From Pseudolysinimonas_A sp947085045 (GTDB taxonomy: Bacteria; Actinomycetota; Actinomycetes; Actinomycetales; Microbacteriaceae): a DNA stretch of 64,000 bases. The position numbers were made by a program, and so were the translations under genes. Location: contig CAMTUU010000003.1 of assembly GCA_947085045.1 (NCBI GenBank), forward strand, positions 124,001-188,000. Direction: 5' to 3'. Below are positions 43,788 through 52,177 of this stretch, one piece after another (within the stretch, counting starts at the first letter, position 1; the number at the start of each line of letters is the position of its first letter). Under the pieces are notes generated by a model. It saw nothing but the letters and a program-made list of their open reading frames with translations. It had not been told where the DNA came from and did not search any database.

Positions 43788-43983
43788 TAGACACTAGATC
43801 GGCGGGGAGCGGATTGCGAGGGGTGGGTGTTTCGGTCGTGTAAAAGGTTCGGCATCGGCCGATTGCGGCATGGCCGACTCGGGCCCGGATTCGCCGGAGA
43901 CGATCGCTGTGGCGGGACCCCGCAGATTTTACGAAGTCGAAACAAACTCGTCACACGGGAGCGGACCCGACCTGGTGTAATGC

Positions 43984-43997
43984 GGTAACCGATTACC
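43984..43997. promoter_or_regulatory. LacI-type operator GGTAACCGATTACC (importer operon)
   Basis: A 14-nt near-palindrome (one central mismatch) 38 nt upstream of the substrate-binding protein start and directly after the TGTAAT -10-like element, an ideal position for repression. Confidence 0.7.
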
Positions 43998-44035
43998 AGG
44001 CTGCGGGGATCCCCGCCCGATCGAAGGACCACAAC

Positions 44036-45067
44036 ATGAATGGACGCATGAGTAGGCCCACTCGGCTGCTGGCCGCCGGAATCGGGGCCGCAGCGCTCGT
44101 GACGGCCCTCGGAGCCTGCGCGGGTCCGAGCGACGACCCCGCCGCCGAGGACCTCACCTCGATCCGCTTCATCCAGGAGTGGCCTGTGCCCGACGGGTTC
44201 TGGATCCCGTGGGTCGTCGCACAGGACCAGGGCTTCTACGAAGATGCCGGCCTCGACGTCGAGATCATCACGCCGCCGAATGTGTCGGCGACGATGCAGT
44301 TCCTCGGTACCGATCAGGCGGACCTCGCCTTCACGACGAGCGTCGACATCGTCACCGCCCGCTCCCAGGGCGTCCCCGTTGTCGGGATCGGCACTTACGG
44401 CACGAACAACAACTGGGGCCTCATGTCCGACACCGCCGAGCCGATCGAGCCCGCCGACCTCGCGGGCAAGCTCGTCGGTACCTACAACGACGCCTGGTCG
44501 AACGCGCAGCTCTCGATCATGCTGGGCTCGGTCGGGTTGACGATCAGCGACGTCACCCTGGTGACCGCCGACTCGAGCACCGTGGCACTGCTGGTCGAGG
44601 ACAAGGTCGATGTCATTACTGGCATCACCAACGCCGAGGGCAGCGAACTCGAATCCCTCGGGGTCACCGACTACTCGATCGCCTACTCGAAGGACTTCGG
44701 CGCTCCGGATGCTCCGGTGCTGATGCTCGCCGGCAACGAGGAGTGGCTCGCCGCACATCCCGACGAGGCGAAGGCGTTCATGGAGGCGACGATCCGGGGC
44801 CTGAACTACGCGCGGGAGAACCCCGAAGAGGCGGTGCAGATCTTCATGGACACCTATCCCGACGCGCAGTCGGTCGAGTTCACTGAACTGCAGTGGACCG
44901 CCACCGCGGCGTTGTTCGGCGACGAGGGTTACGAGGTCACGGCCGCCGATCTGGAGCAGTCCGACGAGGTCTGGCAGAGCCTGGTCGACGTCTCGGTCGA
45001 GTACGACCTCATCGACGAAGCGATCCCGGTCGAGGACCTCTTCACGAATGATGCGCTGACGGACTAA
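44036..45067 (+). CDS. ABC transporter substrate-binding lipoprotein (NMT1/THI5/SsuA-like)
   Basis: A 343-residue binding protein. A signal peptide ends in lipobox LGAC (Cys28). The mature region starts with the NMT1/THI5 pattern FIQEWPVPDGFWIPWVVAQDQGFYEDAGLDVEI and has DLAFTTSVDIVTARSQGVPV, typical of proteins binding pyrimidines, sulfonates, nitrate or taurine. Substrate unknown; the neighbouring amidases and nucleotide-type enzymes favour a nitrogen-containing heterocycle or conjugate. GAAGGA lies 7 nt before the ATG. It forms an importer with the ATPase at 46,508 and the permease at 47,299. Confidence 0.86.
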   Translation: MNGRMSRPTRLLAAGIGAAALVTALGACAGPSDDPAAEDLTSIRFIQEWPVPDGFWIPWVVAQDQGFYEDAGLDVEIITPPNVSATMQFLGTDQADLAFTTSVDIVTARSQGVPVVGIGTYGTNNNWGLMSDTAEPIEPADLAGKLVGTYNDAWSNAQLSIMLGSVGLTISDVTLVTADSSTVALLVEDKVDVITGITNAEGSELESLGVTDYSIAYSKDFGAPDAPVLMLAGNEEWLAAHPDEAKAFMEATIRGLNYARENPEEAVQIFMDTYPDAQSVEFTELQWTATAALFGDEGYEVTAADLEQSDEVWQSLVDVSVEYDLIDEAIPVEDLFTNDALTD

Positions 45068-45831
45068 TGAGCACCCGCACCGTCCTCCTCGCAGGCGAGT
45101 CGTGGAGCACCACCTCGGTGCACACCAAAGGCTTCGACTCATTCCTGACCAGTCACTACGAGGAGGGCGCCTGGCCGTTCATCCGCTCGCTCGAGGCGAG
45201 CGGATGGACGGTCGTATTCCAGCCCAACCACGTCGCATCCGTGCGGTTCCCCTATACCGTGGAAGAACTCGACAGGTACGACGCCGTCGTGCTGAGCGAC
45301 ATCGGCGCCAATACCCTGCTCCTCACGCAGTCGGTGTTCGGAAGCGGCACGGCCGCCGTCAGCAACCGGCTCCGCACGCTGGCCGAGTGGACGACGGGAG
45401 GGGGCGCTTTGCTCATGGTCGGCGGCTACTTGTCATTCCAAGGAATCGAGGCCAAAGCGAACTACCGCGCGACAGCCCTCGCCGACGTTCTCCCGGTCCT
45501 GATGGAGGCAGGAGACGACCGCGAGGAAACCCCCCAAGGCGTGCGGCCGGTGGTCTCGGCCGCGCACTCGATCACGCGGGGACTCGATCAGCAGTGGCCG
45601 CAGATCCTCGGATACCAGCGCCTGACGCCGCGCGAAGACGCCGAGGTGCTGGTGACGGTGGGCGACCATCCGCTCGTGGTCATCGGCGAGGCCGGCCAGG
45701 GCCGGGTCGCCGCCGTCGCCACCGACATGGGGCCGCACTGGCTCCCCGACGACTTCGTCGCCTGGGACGGCTTCGGCCGGCTGTGGACGCAGCTCATCGA
45801 ATGGCTCACCGAGAGCAGAACCGGAGCGTGA
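45067..45831 (+). CDS. Glutamine amidotransferase-like (GATase1-fold) protein
   Basis: A 254-residue protein resembling the putative glutamine amidotransferase family (PF07090-like). It starts with TVLLAGESWSTTSVHTKGFDSF, then YDAVVLSDIGANTLLL and a Gly-rich GGGALLMVGGYLSFQG, where a class I amidotransferase would have its nucleophile Cys; none is present there, so glutaminase activity is unlikely. A sugar- or ligand-binding role is possible. It lies between the binding protein (one-base overlap) and the M24 gene (one-base overlap), firmly within the import operon. Confidence 0.7.
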   Translation: MSTRTVLLAGESWSTTSVHTKGFDSFLTSHYEEGAWPFIRSLEASGWTVVFQPNHVASVRFPYTVEELDRYDAVVLSDIGANTLLLTQSVFGSGTAAVSNRLRTLAEWTTGGGALLMVGGYLSFQGIEAKANYRATALADVLPVLMEAGDDREETPQGVRPVVSAAHSITRGLDQQWPQILGYQRLTPREDAEVLVTVGDHPLVVIGEAGQGRVAAVATDMGPHWLPDDFVAWDGFGRLWTQLIEWLTESRTGA

Positions 45832-46511
45832 TGAAGGAACCACGCTCGACGCAGACCAGCGACGAGCCACCCGAAGGGCTGGTCAGGGCCCAACGTCTGG
45901 CCATCCGGGTCGCGGAGGAGTTCGCGGCATCCATCGAACCGGGCATGACCGAACGTGCCGTGCGAGATGCGATGGATGCGCGCGTGGTGGAGCTGGGCGG
46001 CGTCGGGGTGTGGACCCCCACCGTCGTCGGCTTCGGCATCGGAACGCTGAGCTGTTTCCCGACGGACGTCCCGACGGAGCGACCGCTGTGGAACATCGAC
46101 CTCGGCACCGTCGACATCCACCCGGTCACGGTCGACGGGTGGTGGGGCGACTGCACGAGGACCCTCATTCGTGGCGACAACATCCCGCAACGTCGAGCGC
46201 TCGACGCCGTGACCGAGTTGCACGAACGGGTGCTCGCGGCGGCACGTCCCGGCATGAGGGCCTGCGACTGGTTCGCCGAGTTCGCGGAAGCGCTCGCGCC
46301 GACAGGGTTGGTGCTCCTCGACCGACTGCAGAACATCGGCCATTCCCTCGCGCGCGAATCGTCGTATGACGAGGGCTACATCGACGTGTTCAACGAGACG
46401 GTGCTGACGGGAGCCTGGGCCATCGAACCATTCATCGGCAACCATCTCTACGGGGTCAAGCGCGAGGACGTGGTGTGGTTCGGTCCGACCCGCGTCACGG
46501 TGATCGCATGA
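45831..46511 (+). CDS. M24-family metallopeptidase-fold protein (aminopeptidase P / creatinase-like)
   Basis: A 226-residue pita-bread-fold catalytic domain. The five metal ligands can be placed: Asp90 (NIDLG), Asp107 (GDCTRT), His171 (GHSLARE), Glu199 (IEPF) and Glu212 (REDVV). The Asp-Asp spacing is six residues longer than in methionine aminopeptidase. M24 enzymes cut N-terminal or X-Pro peptide bonds, or hydrolyse creatine. There is no N-terminal creatinase domain. Coupled by overlaps with both neighbours in the import operon, so it probably acts on the imported compound. Confidence 0.8.
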   Translation: MKEPRSTQTSDEPPEGLVRAQRLAIRVAEEFAASIEPGMTERAVRDAMDARVVELGGVGVWTPTVVGFGIGTLSCFPTDVPTERPLWNIDLGTVDIHPVTVDGWWGDCTRTLIRGDNIPQRRALDAVTELHERVLAAARPGMRACDWFAEFAEALAPTGLVLLDRLQNIGHSLARESSYDEGYIDVFNETVLTGAWAIEPFIGNHLYGVKREDVVWFGPTRVTVIA

Positions 46512-47302
46512 TCGCGGCATCGGTTCCCAAGGTCGAGTTGTCGCAGATCTCCCAGCGCTTCGGCGAGGCGCTGGCTCTCGAACCCACGTATCTGAGCATC
46601 GCGGCCGGCGAGTTCGTCGCGGTGATCGGTCCCAGTGGGTGCGGCAAGACGACCCTCTTCAACATCCTCTCGGGGATCCTGTCGCCAACCTCCGGCACGG
46701 TCCGCATCGACGGCGAAGAGACGACAGGGAAGCCAGGCCACGTCGGCTACATGCTCCAGAAGGACCTGCTGGTGCCCTCGCTGAGCGCACTCGAGAACAT
46801 CACCCTCGGCGCGCGCCTCCACGGGCGGGTCTCGAAGCAGCAGCGCGAGGAGGCCGCCCAGATGGCCGCTCACTACGGGCTCGGCGACTTCCTCGACCAC
46901 TTCCCGCACGCGATGAGCGGCGGGATGCGCCAGCGCGTGGCTCTGATGCGGACGCTCGCCTTCGCGAAAGACGTCATGCTGCTCGACGAGCCGTTCGGAG
47001 CACTCGACAGCCAGACCCGACTCGAGATGCAGCAGTGGCTGCTTCGGGTCTGGGTCGAAACCGGGTCGACGGTGCTCTTCGTGACCCACGACATCGACGA
47101 GGCACTCTTCCTCGCCGACCGGGTCGTCGTGATGTCACCACGCCCGGGTCGGGTGAGCGAGATCCTGGACGTCGCACTCGAGCGACCACGTGGCCTGGAT
47201 GTGCTCACCACGGAGCCGTTCATGAGTCTCAAACGTCGCGCGCTCGATCTGATCTACGGACGCGAGCCCGGCAACCTCGACTCGTCGGGGAGCGACTCAT
47301 GA
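46508..47302 (+). CDS. ABC transporter ATP-binding protein (SsuB/TauB/NrtD type)
   Basis: A 264-residue ATPase: Walker A GPSGCGKTTLFNILSG, Q-loop GYMLQKDLLVPSLSALEN, signature MSGGMRQRVALMRTL, Walker B VMLLDEPFGALDSQTR and H-loop VTHDIDEALFLADRVVVMS. The ALDSQTR motif is characteristic of nitrate/sulfonate/taurine-type importers, matching the NMT1-like binding protein. ATG 46508 overlaps the M24 stop (ATGA) and the stop overlaps the permease start. Confidence 0.92.
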   Translation: MIAASVPKVELSQISQRFGEALALEPTYLSIAAGEFVAVIGPSGCGKTTLFNILSGILSPTSGTVRIDGEETTGKPGHVGYMLQKDLLVPSLSALENITLGARLHGRVSKQQREEAAQMAAHYGLGDFLDHFPHAMSGGMRQRVALMRTLAFAKDVMLLDEPFGALDSQTRLEMQQWLLRVWVETGSTVLFVTHDIDEALFLADRVVVMSPRPGRVSEILDVALERPRGLDVLTTEPFMSLKRRALDLIYGREPGNLDSSGSDS

Positions 47303-48129
47303 GCCGCGGTGTCGCCGTCACCCCCCGGGCATCACGCCGCACCTGGCTGACGTTGCTCACGCCGGTGCTCTCGATCCTCGGCCTCCTCATCGTGTGGGAT
47401 CTCGTGGTGCGGATCTTCTCGATCCCGAAGTTCGTCCTCCCCTTGCCGATCGACGCCTTCGCGACGATCGGCGAGGACTGGGATTCGATCAGCCGCGGGA
47501 TCATCGCCACCGGCCAAGTGTTCACGCTCGGCTTCGTCATCGGCGCCGCTCTCGGCTTCGTGCTCGCCGTCGTCATGGCCTCCTCGAAAGCTCTCTTCCA
47601 GGCGCTCTACCCGATCATGATCGTCAGTCAGGCGATCCCGGTCGTCGCGATCGGGGCGGCGCTGGTGATCTGGCTCGGATTCGGCCTGGCACCCAAACTC
47701 GTGGTCGTCGCGATGATCGTCTTCTTCCCCGTGCTGGTCAACGTGCTCGACGGTCTCCGTTCGGTCGACGCCGACAGTGTGAACCTGGCGCGCGCCATGG
47801 GGGCTTCCCGGTGGCGCAACTTCCTGGTGATCAAGCTGCCGGCGACCCTGACGCCGCTGTTCTCCGCGCTGAAGATGTCGGCGACGTTCTCGGTGACCGG
47901 CGCGATCCTCGCCGAGTCCCTCGCGTCGACCACCGGCGGTCTCGGGGTCTACCTCTCGACGATGCAGGGCCGATTCAATACGCCGGGCGTATTTGCGGCG
48001 ATCATCGTTCTCGCCTCGATCGGTCTCGTAGCGTTCCTGCTCATCTCCGTCTGGGAGTCGGCGGCGACGCCCTGGTTGAGGACGAGCGTCGTCCCGCGCC
48101 GCCGACGTTTCCGCAGAGGCACCTCCTAG
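47299..48129 (+). CDS. ABC transporter permease (SsuC/TauC type)
   Basis: A 276-residue inner-membrane permease of the BPD_transp_1 family with about six helices. The EAA coupling loop appears as RSVDADSVNLARAMGASRWRNFLVIKLPATLTPLFSALK. The segment VSQAIPVVAIGAALVIWLGFG is typical of the nitrate/sulfonate subfamily. It completes the importer formed by the binding protein at 44,036 and the ATPase at 46,508. ATG 47299 overlaps the ATPase stop; the LacI gene follows within 10 nt. Confidence 0.91.
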   Translation: MSRGVAVTPRASRRTWLTLLTPVLSILGLLIVWDLVVRIFSIPKFVLPLPIDAFATIGEDWDSISRGIIATGQVFTLGFVIGAALGFVLAVVMASSKALFQALYPIMIVSQAIPVVAIGAALVIWLGFGLAPKLVVVAMIVFFPVLVNVLDGLRSVDADSVNLARAMGASRWRNFLVIKLPATLTPLFSALKMSATFSVTGAILAESLASTTGGLGVYLSTMQGRFNTPGVFAAIIVLASIGLVAFLLISVWESAATPWLRTSVVPRRRRFRRGTS

Positions 48130-48138
48130 GATGTGGAC

Positions 48139-49143
48139 ATGGGCCAGCGCGCGACCGTCAAGGATGTCGCGTTGGCGGCCGGTGTGTCGGTAGCCACCGT
48201 GTCGCGAGCCCTCTCCGGCGCCCGGGTCGTGCGGCCGGAGCACCGCGAGATCGTCCTCCGCACCGCGGAGCAACTCGGTTACAGGCCGCACTCGATCGCG
48301 CAGGCTCTCCGCCAATCGCGCACGGGGGCGATCGGAATGATCGTTCCGCGCATCAACAACCCGTTCTTCCCGCAACTCGTGAGCGAGGCCGAGCGGGTGC
48401 TGCAGCAGCACGACCTCGGATTGCTGCTCTGCAGTTCGGACGAAGACCCCGCGACCGAGGCGAAGCGCATCACCATGCTCGCCGAACGTCAGGTCGACGG
48501 TCTGCTCATCAGCCCGAGTTCCCAGTACGCGAGCGCCCCGGCGCTGGCGGCAGTCGCCGCGCGCATGCCCGTCGTACAGTTCGACCAGTGCGTGCCTTCT
48601 GTCGACACGGCCTTCGTGGGCATCGACGACGCGGCGGGCATCGCAGCCGTCACGTCGCACCTCGTTGCCGCGGGTCGACGCCGCCTGGCGTTCATCGGTG
48701 CCGACGACGACAACTGGTCGGGCCTGCGCCGCCGCGAAGGGTTCGAGACCTGGGCAGCGACGACCGACAGTTCGGCGCTCGGCCGCATGGAGACCGGTGA
48801 CTTCTCGCGCGACTTCGGCTACCGCGCGGCGCGCCGTCTGCTGCAGCGCGACGAGCAGATCGACGCGATCGTGTGCGCGAACGACCTCATCGCCATCGGA
48901 GCGCTCGACGCGGCGGCCGAACTCGGTCTCCCGGTCCCCGATCGGCTCGCGATCACCGGCTTCGACGACGTCAACGTCGCGACCGTCTGCAGCCCCGCCC
49001 TCACCACGGTGCGACAGCCCGTCGCCGCCATCGTCGAGACCGCGATCGACATCCTGCTCGCGGCGATCGCCGGGGGTCCCGCCGAGGCCACCGTCACCCA
49101 GTTCCCCGTCGAACTGATCGTGCGCGGGAGCGCGCCCGCCTAG
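48139..49143 (+). CDS. LacI-family transcriptional regulator
   Basis: A 334-residue regulator. The N-terminal HTH and hinge helix are ATVKDVALAAGVSVATVSRALSG and HREIVLRTAEQLGYRPHSIAQALR; the sugar-binding-protein-like domain follows, with GMIVPRINNPFFPQLV, DGLLISP, GRRRLAFIGA and LAITGFDDV. ATG 48139 was preferred over GTG 48133. It is the last gene of the import operon and is the natural candidate to bind the four GTAATCGATTAC-type sites. The effector is unknown; LacI proteins usually sense sugars, sugar phosphates or nucleosides. Confidence 0.91.
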   Translation: MGQRATVKDVALAAGVSVATVSRALSGARVVRPEHREIVLRTAEQLGYRPHSIAQALRQSRTGAIGMIVPRINNPFFPQLVSEAERVLQQHDLGLLLCSSDEDPATEAKRITMLAERQVDGLLISPSSQYASAPALAAVAARMPVVQFDQCVPSVDTAFVGIDDAAGIAAVTSHLVAAGRRRLAFIGADDDNWSGLRRREGFETWAATTDSSALGRMETGDFSRDFGYRAARRLLQRDEQIDAIVCANDLIAIGALDAAAELGLPVPDRLAITGFDDVNVATVCSPALTTVRQPVAAIVETAIDILLAAIAGGPAEATVTQFPVELIVRGSAPA

Positions 49144-49144
49144 C

Positions 49145-50233
49145 TCAGTCGAGCCGACCGTGGCTCCACGCATCAATGAGCGCGCCGTAGATCTCCAAGG
49201 CCTCGTGCAACGACGTCACCGAGACCGACTCGTCCGTGGTGTGCGGCTGATCGAGATCACCCGGTCCGACGATGTAGGAGCGGGAGCGGCTCGCGTCCAG
49301 GACCGCGGCGTCGGTGAAGTAGGACACCCCCGACGGCGCATCCCGCCGGCCCGTGACCGCCGCCACCGCTTCGATCACGCCCTCCGTCCGCGCGGCATCC
49401 GGCGACGACCAGACAGCGGGGAGTTCCAGCAGAGCGGTCACCTCGCCCGCTCGAGCGAGCAGCGCTTCGACGAGCTCGTGCGATGACCCGGGTACCGTCC
49501 GCACATCGACCGTCATCCGAGCCAAGTCCGGCACGAGGTTCGTCTGAGTGCCGCCGGCGATGGTGCCGACATTGGTGGTGCGCGACCCCAATTCAGGATG
49601 CATGGCGCCGCTCTCGAGCGACGTCAACGAGGTGACCACCTCGGCGAGCGCTTCGATCGCGTTGACCCCGAGCTCGGGCCTCGAGCCATGTGCGGCCCGC
49701 CCCCGAGCGGTGACCTCGAACCAAGTGACGCCCTTGTGGCCGAGGCGCACACCGTTCGCCGTGGACTCCCCGAGGACGAGGATGCTGGCGGGGTCGAGCA
49801 CCCCGGCGTCACGGACGGCCCTCGCCCCGCCGCATCCGGTCTCCTCGCCCGAGGTGAACACGACACTGAATCCGCGGGCCCCGGGCCGAACCGCTGCGAG
49901 GGCCGCGAGGACGATCGCCGCGACACCTCCCTTCATGTCACTGCTCCCGCGCCCGTGGAGGCGATCGCCGTCGAGCTCGGCGGAAAGGGGAGGGTGAGCC
50001 CATTCGGCGCTCCCGTGCGGAACGGTGTCGACGTGCCCCGCGAGCACGAAGCCGCCGCCCCCGTTCCACGTCGCCAGCAGGTTCGACCTCCCCGGCCGCC
50101 ATGGCACACGCGTGAGCGAGAAGCCGGCGCCCTCGAGAAGCGGGGCGACGACATCGAGAGCCTCGTCCTCGCCGCCTTCGACGGTGTCGATCCGGAGCAG
50201 CTGGGCCGTCAGCTCGACGACATCCGGCCTCAC
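49145..50233 (-). CDS. M20-family metallopeptidase (ArgE/DapE/carboxypeptidase G2-like)
   Basis: A 362-residue di-zinc amidohydrolase. Metal ligands are visible: His67 in LAGHVDTVPHG, bridging Asp99 in RGSSDMKGG, catalytic Glu130 and ligand Glu131 in SGEETGCGG, and a later His in RAAHGSRPELGVNAIE. The dimerisation lid domain lies at about 175-290. It hydrolyses an N-acyl amino acid or peptide bond. GTG 50231-50233 overlaps the nitrilase stop. It is the last gene of a nine-gene leftward unit and convergent with the LacI gene. Confidence 0.87.
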   Translation of the reverse strand: MRPDVVELTAQLLRIDTVEGGEDEALDVVAPLLEGAGFSLTRVPWRPGRSNLLATWNGGGGFVLAGHVDTVPHGSAEWAHPPLSAELDGDRLHGRGSSDMKGGVAAIVLAALAAVRPGARGFSVVFTSGEETGCGGARAVRDAGVLDPASILVLGESTANGVRLGHKGVTWFEVTARGRAAHGSRPELGVNAIEALAEVVTSLTSLESGAMHPELGSRTTNVGTIAGGTQTNLVPDLARMTVDVRTVPGSSHELVEALLARAGEVTALLELPAVWSSPDAARTEGVIEAVAAVTGRRDAPSGVSYFTDAAVLDASRSRSYIVGPGDLDQPHTTDESVSVTSLHEALEIYGALIDAWSHGRLD

Positions 50234-51060
50234 GGCGTGAGCCGGTACGCGTCCATGCGGCGGTCTTTGACCGGATTGTTGAACTGCCCCCAACCGCGGC
50301 TGCGGCGAGCCTCGGCGAGGTCGACCTCGCCGATCAGCAGTTCGGGGTCGACCGGACTGGCCGGGCCGGCCACCGGCCACCCGGTGTGCGACACGATCAG
50401 GCTCTGCCCGATGAATTCCTGGCCGCGCTCGACCCCGACGCGATCAGCGGCGGCGACGACGACGCCGTTGCTGTGGGCCGATGACATCGACAGGATCGTC
50501 GCCATCGCGGCCTGGCCGTCGGCCTGGCCGGGGATGGGGACCCAGTTGGTCGGCACGCACACCAGGTCGGCGCCACCCAGCACGAGCGAGCGATAGCTCT
50601 CCGCGAACCACCCGTCGTAGCAGATCATCATGCCGATCCGGCCGAGCCGGGTCTGCACGACGGGGAACCCCAGATCGCCCGGCTCGAAGTAGAGCGCCTC
50701 CTCGTCCCAGAGGTGCACCTTCCGGTAGACGACATGTCGGCCGTCGGGCAGGCACAGGATGCTCGCGTTGTAGAGCGCGGCGCCCTCGCGTTCGGGAAAG
50801 CCGGCGACCACGATGACGTCGTGCTCCTGGGCGGCCTTCTTCCAGGCTTCGGTCGCCGGGCCGTCACCGGCGACCTCGGCGAGTGCGTAGGCCTCGTCGC
50901 GCGAGCTCATCATGTAGCCCGAGCTGACGAGTTCGGGCAGGACGACGACCTGGGCGCCGCTGGCCGCGGCCTGCTCGATCACCGCCAGCGTCGACGCGAT
51001 GTTGTGGGGTACGTCGCCGAACACCGGTTGCACCTGACCCACGGCGATCTTCGTCATCAT
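50230..51060 (-). CDS. Nitrilase-superfamily carbon-nitrogen hydrolase (amidase)
   Basis: A 276-residue C-N hydrolase. The catalytic triad is Glu43 (VLPELVSSGY), Lys114 (YRKVHLWD) and Cys147 (MMICYDGWF). The length and the WFAESYRSLVLGGADLVCVPTNW segment suit amidases such as N-carbamoyl-amino-acid or beta-ureidopropionase-like enzymes. Two tandem ATGs (51060, 51057) are preceded by AGGAGGA. It lies 31 nt after the PurM paralog and overlaps the M20 gene. Confidence 0.88.
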   Translation of the reverse strand: MMTKIAVGQVQPVFGDVPHNIASTLAVIEQAAASGAQVVVLPELVSSGYMMSSRDEAYALAEVAGDGPATEAWKKAAQEHDVIVVAGFPEREGAALYNASILCLPDGRHVVYRKVHLWDEEALYFEPGDLGFPVVQTRLGRIGMMICYDGWFAESYRSLVLGGADLVCVPTNWVPIPGQADGQAAMATILSMSSAHSNGVVVAAADRVGVERGQEFIGQSLIVSHTGWPVAGPASPVDPELLIGEVDLAEARRSRGWGQFNNPVKDRRMDAYRLTP

Positions 51061-51091
51061 TCCTTCTCGTCCTCCTTCATGCACGGCCGGA

Positions 51092-52177
51092 TCAGTCGAC
51101 GAACCGGGCGATTCCGCCGCCGTCGATGATCTCTCCGATGTCGTACGCCTCGTGACCCGCGGCCTCGCAGGCCTCGATGACGGCGGCCGCGTCACCGGCG
51201 CGGACGACGAGCAGCATGCCGATGCCGATCGGCAGCGACTCCTCGAGCGCCTCGGCGGCGACCCGCGCGACGCGACGCATCTCCGCGAAGATCGGCGGGA
51301 TGGGCCAGCGGCCCCGATGCACGAGAGCGTCGACTCCGTCGGGCAGCACCCGCGACAGGTTGGTGGCGATCCCCCCGCCGGTCACGTGCGCGACCCCGTG
51401 CACGTCGACCCGATCGATCACCTCGAGCACGGTCGGGGTGTAGATGCGGGACGGACGAATCAACTCCTCCAGAAGCGAGTGATCGGCCGTGGGGTAGGCG
51501 GGGGCGTCGAGTGCCGTGTCGGCGAAGATCTTGCGCACGAACGAGAAGCCGTCGCTGCGCATCCCGGCTGCCGCGATGCCGACCACGACATCCCCGGCGA
51601 CGATCGCACCGCCCGTGATCAGCGTGTCCCTGTCGACCGAGCCGATCACGAAGCCCGCCAGGTCGAACTCCCCCGGCGCCATCGTGCCCGGATGCTCGGC
51701 GACCTCGCCGCCCAGAAGCGCACACCCCACCTGCCGGCAGCCCTCCGCGATTCCCGCGACGATGTCCTCCACCATCTCGGGGATGACCTTCCCCACCACG
51801 AGATAGTCGAGGAGGAACAACGGCCGCGCCCCGTAGACGACGATGTCGTCGACGTTCATCGCGACGAGGTCGAGACCGATCGATCGGTAGTCGCCTGCCG
51901 CGGTGCAGAGCAACGACTTCGTGCCGACCCCGTCTGTCGAGGCGACGATCAGGCTGCTCTCCCGTCGACTCGACGGGGGCAGGGCGAAGAGGCCGCCGAA
52001 TCCGCCGATGTCGGTGACGACCTCCGAGCCGAAGGTCGTGCGTGCGTGGGCGGCGAGCCGATCGACGGCACTGCTCCCGGCCACGCGGCTCACACCTGCG
52101 GTCTCGTAGTCGGCCGGGGCGGATTCGAGCCATGCCCCGTCGCCCCGCTGACCCAGCACCCACGGTCGCCTGGTCAT
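51092..52177 (-). CDS. PurM paralog (phosphoribosylformylglycinamidine cyclo-ligase-like), copy A
   Basis: A 361-residue protein closely following canonical AIR synthetase: STDGVGTKSLL, MNVDDIVVYGARPLFLLDYLVVGK, CALLGGEVAEHPG, GMRSDGFSFVRKIF and HVTGGGIATNLSRVLP. PurM normally closes the imidazole ring of AIR using ATP. Its position between a transketolase and a nitrilase, under a dedicated operator, indicates a specialised pathway and not housekeeping purine synthesis (purM would usually sit with purF). The start overlaps the transketolase stop by 4 nt (ATGA). Confidence 0.85.
   Translation of the reverse strand: MTRRPWVLGQRGDGAWLESAPADYETAGVSRVAGSSAVDRLAAHARTTFGSEVVTDIGGFGGLFALPPSSRRESSLIVASTDGVGTKSLLCTAAGDYRSIGLDLVAMNVDDIVVYGARPLFLLDYLVVGKVIPEMVEDIVAGIAEGCRQVGCALLGGEVAEHPGTMAPGEFDLAGFVIGSVDRDTLITGGAIVAGDVVVGIAAAGMRSDGFSFVRKIFADTALDAPAYPTADHSLLEELIRPSRIYTPTVLEVIDRVDVHGVAHVTGGGIATNLSRVLPDGVDALVHRGRWPIPPIFAEMRRVARVAAEALEESLPIGIGMLLVVRAGDAAAVIEACEAAGHEAYDIGEIIDGGGIARFVD

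Larger units (their letters stand above)
43708..44035. other. Divergent control region between the peptide operon and the importer operon
   Basis: This 328-nt stretch has no supported gene. It contains the ribosome-binding site of the peptide ORF, six TCGAT motifs (43721, 43732, 43739, 43750, 43761, 43780), one operator for the leftward unit (43776-43787) and one for the rightward unit (43984-43997). A possible -10 element TGTAAT lies at 43976-43981. Its base composition is markedly less GC-rich than the flanking genes. Confidence 0.7.

Noticed and set aside
43837..43845. CGTGTAAAA as another copy of the Fic operator half-site
   Set aside because: A single short half-site 22 kb away with no symmetry; likely chance.
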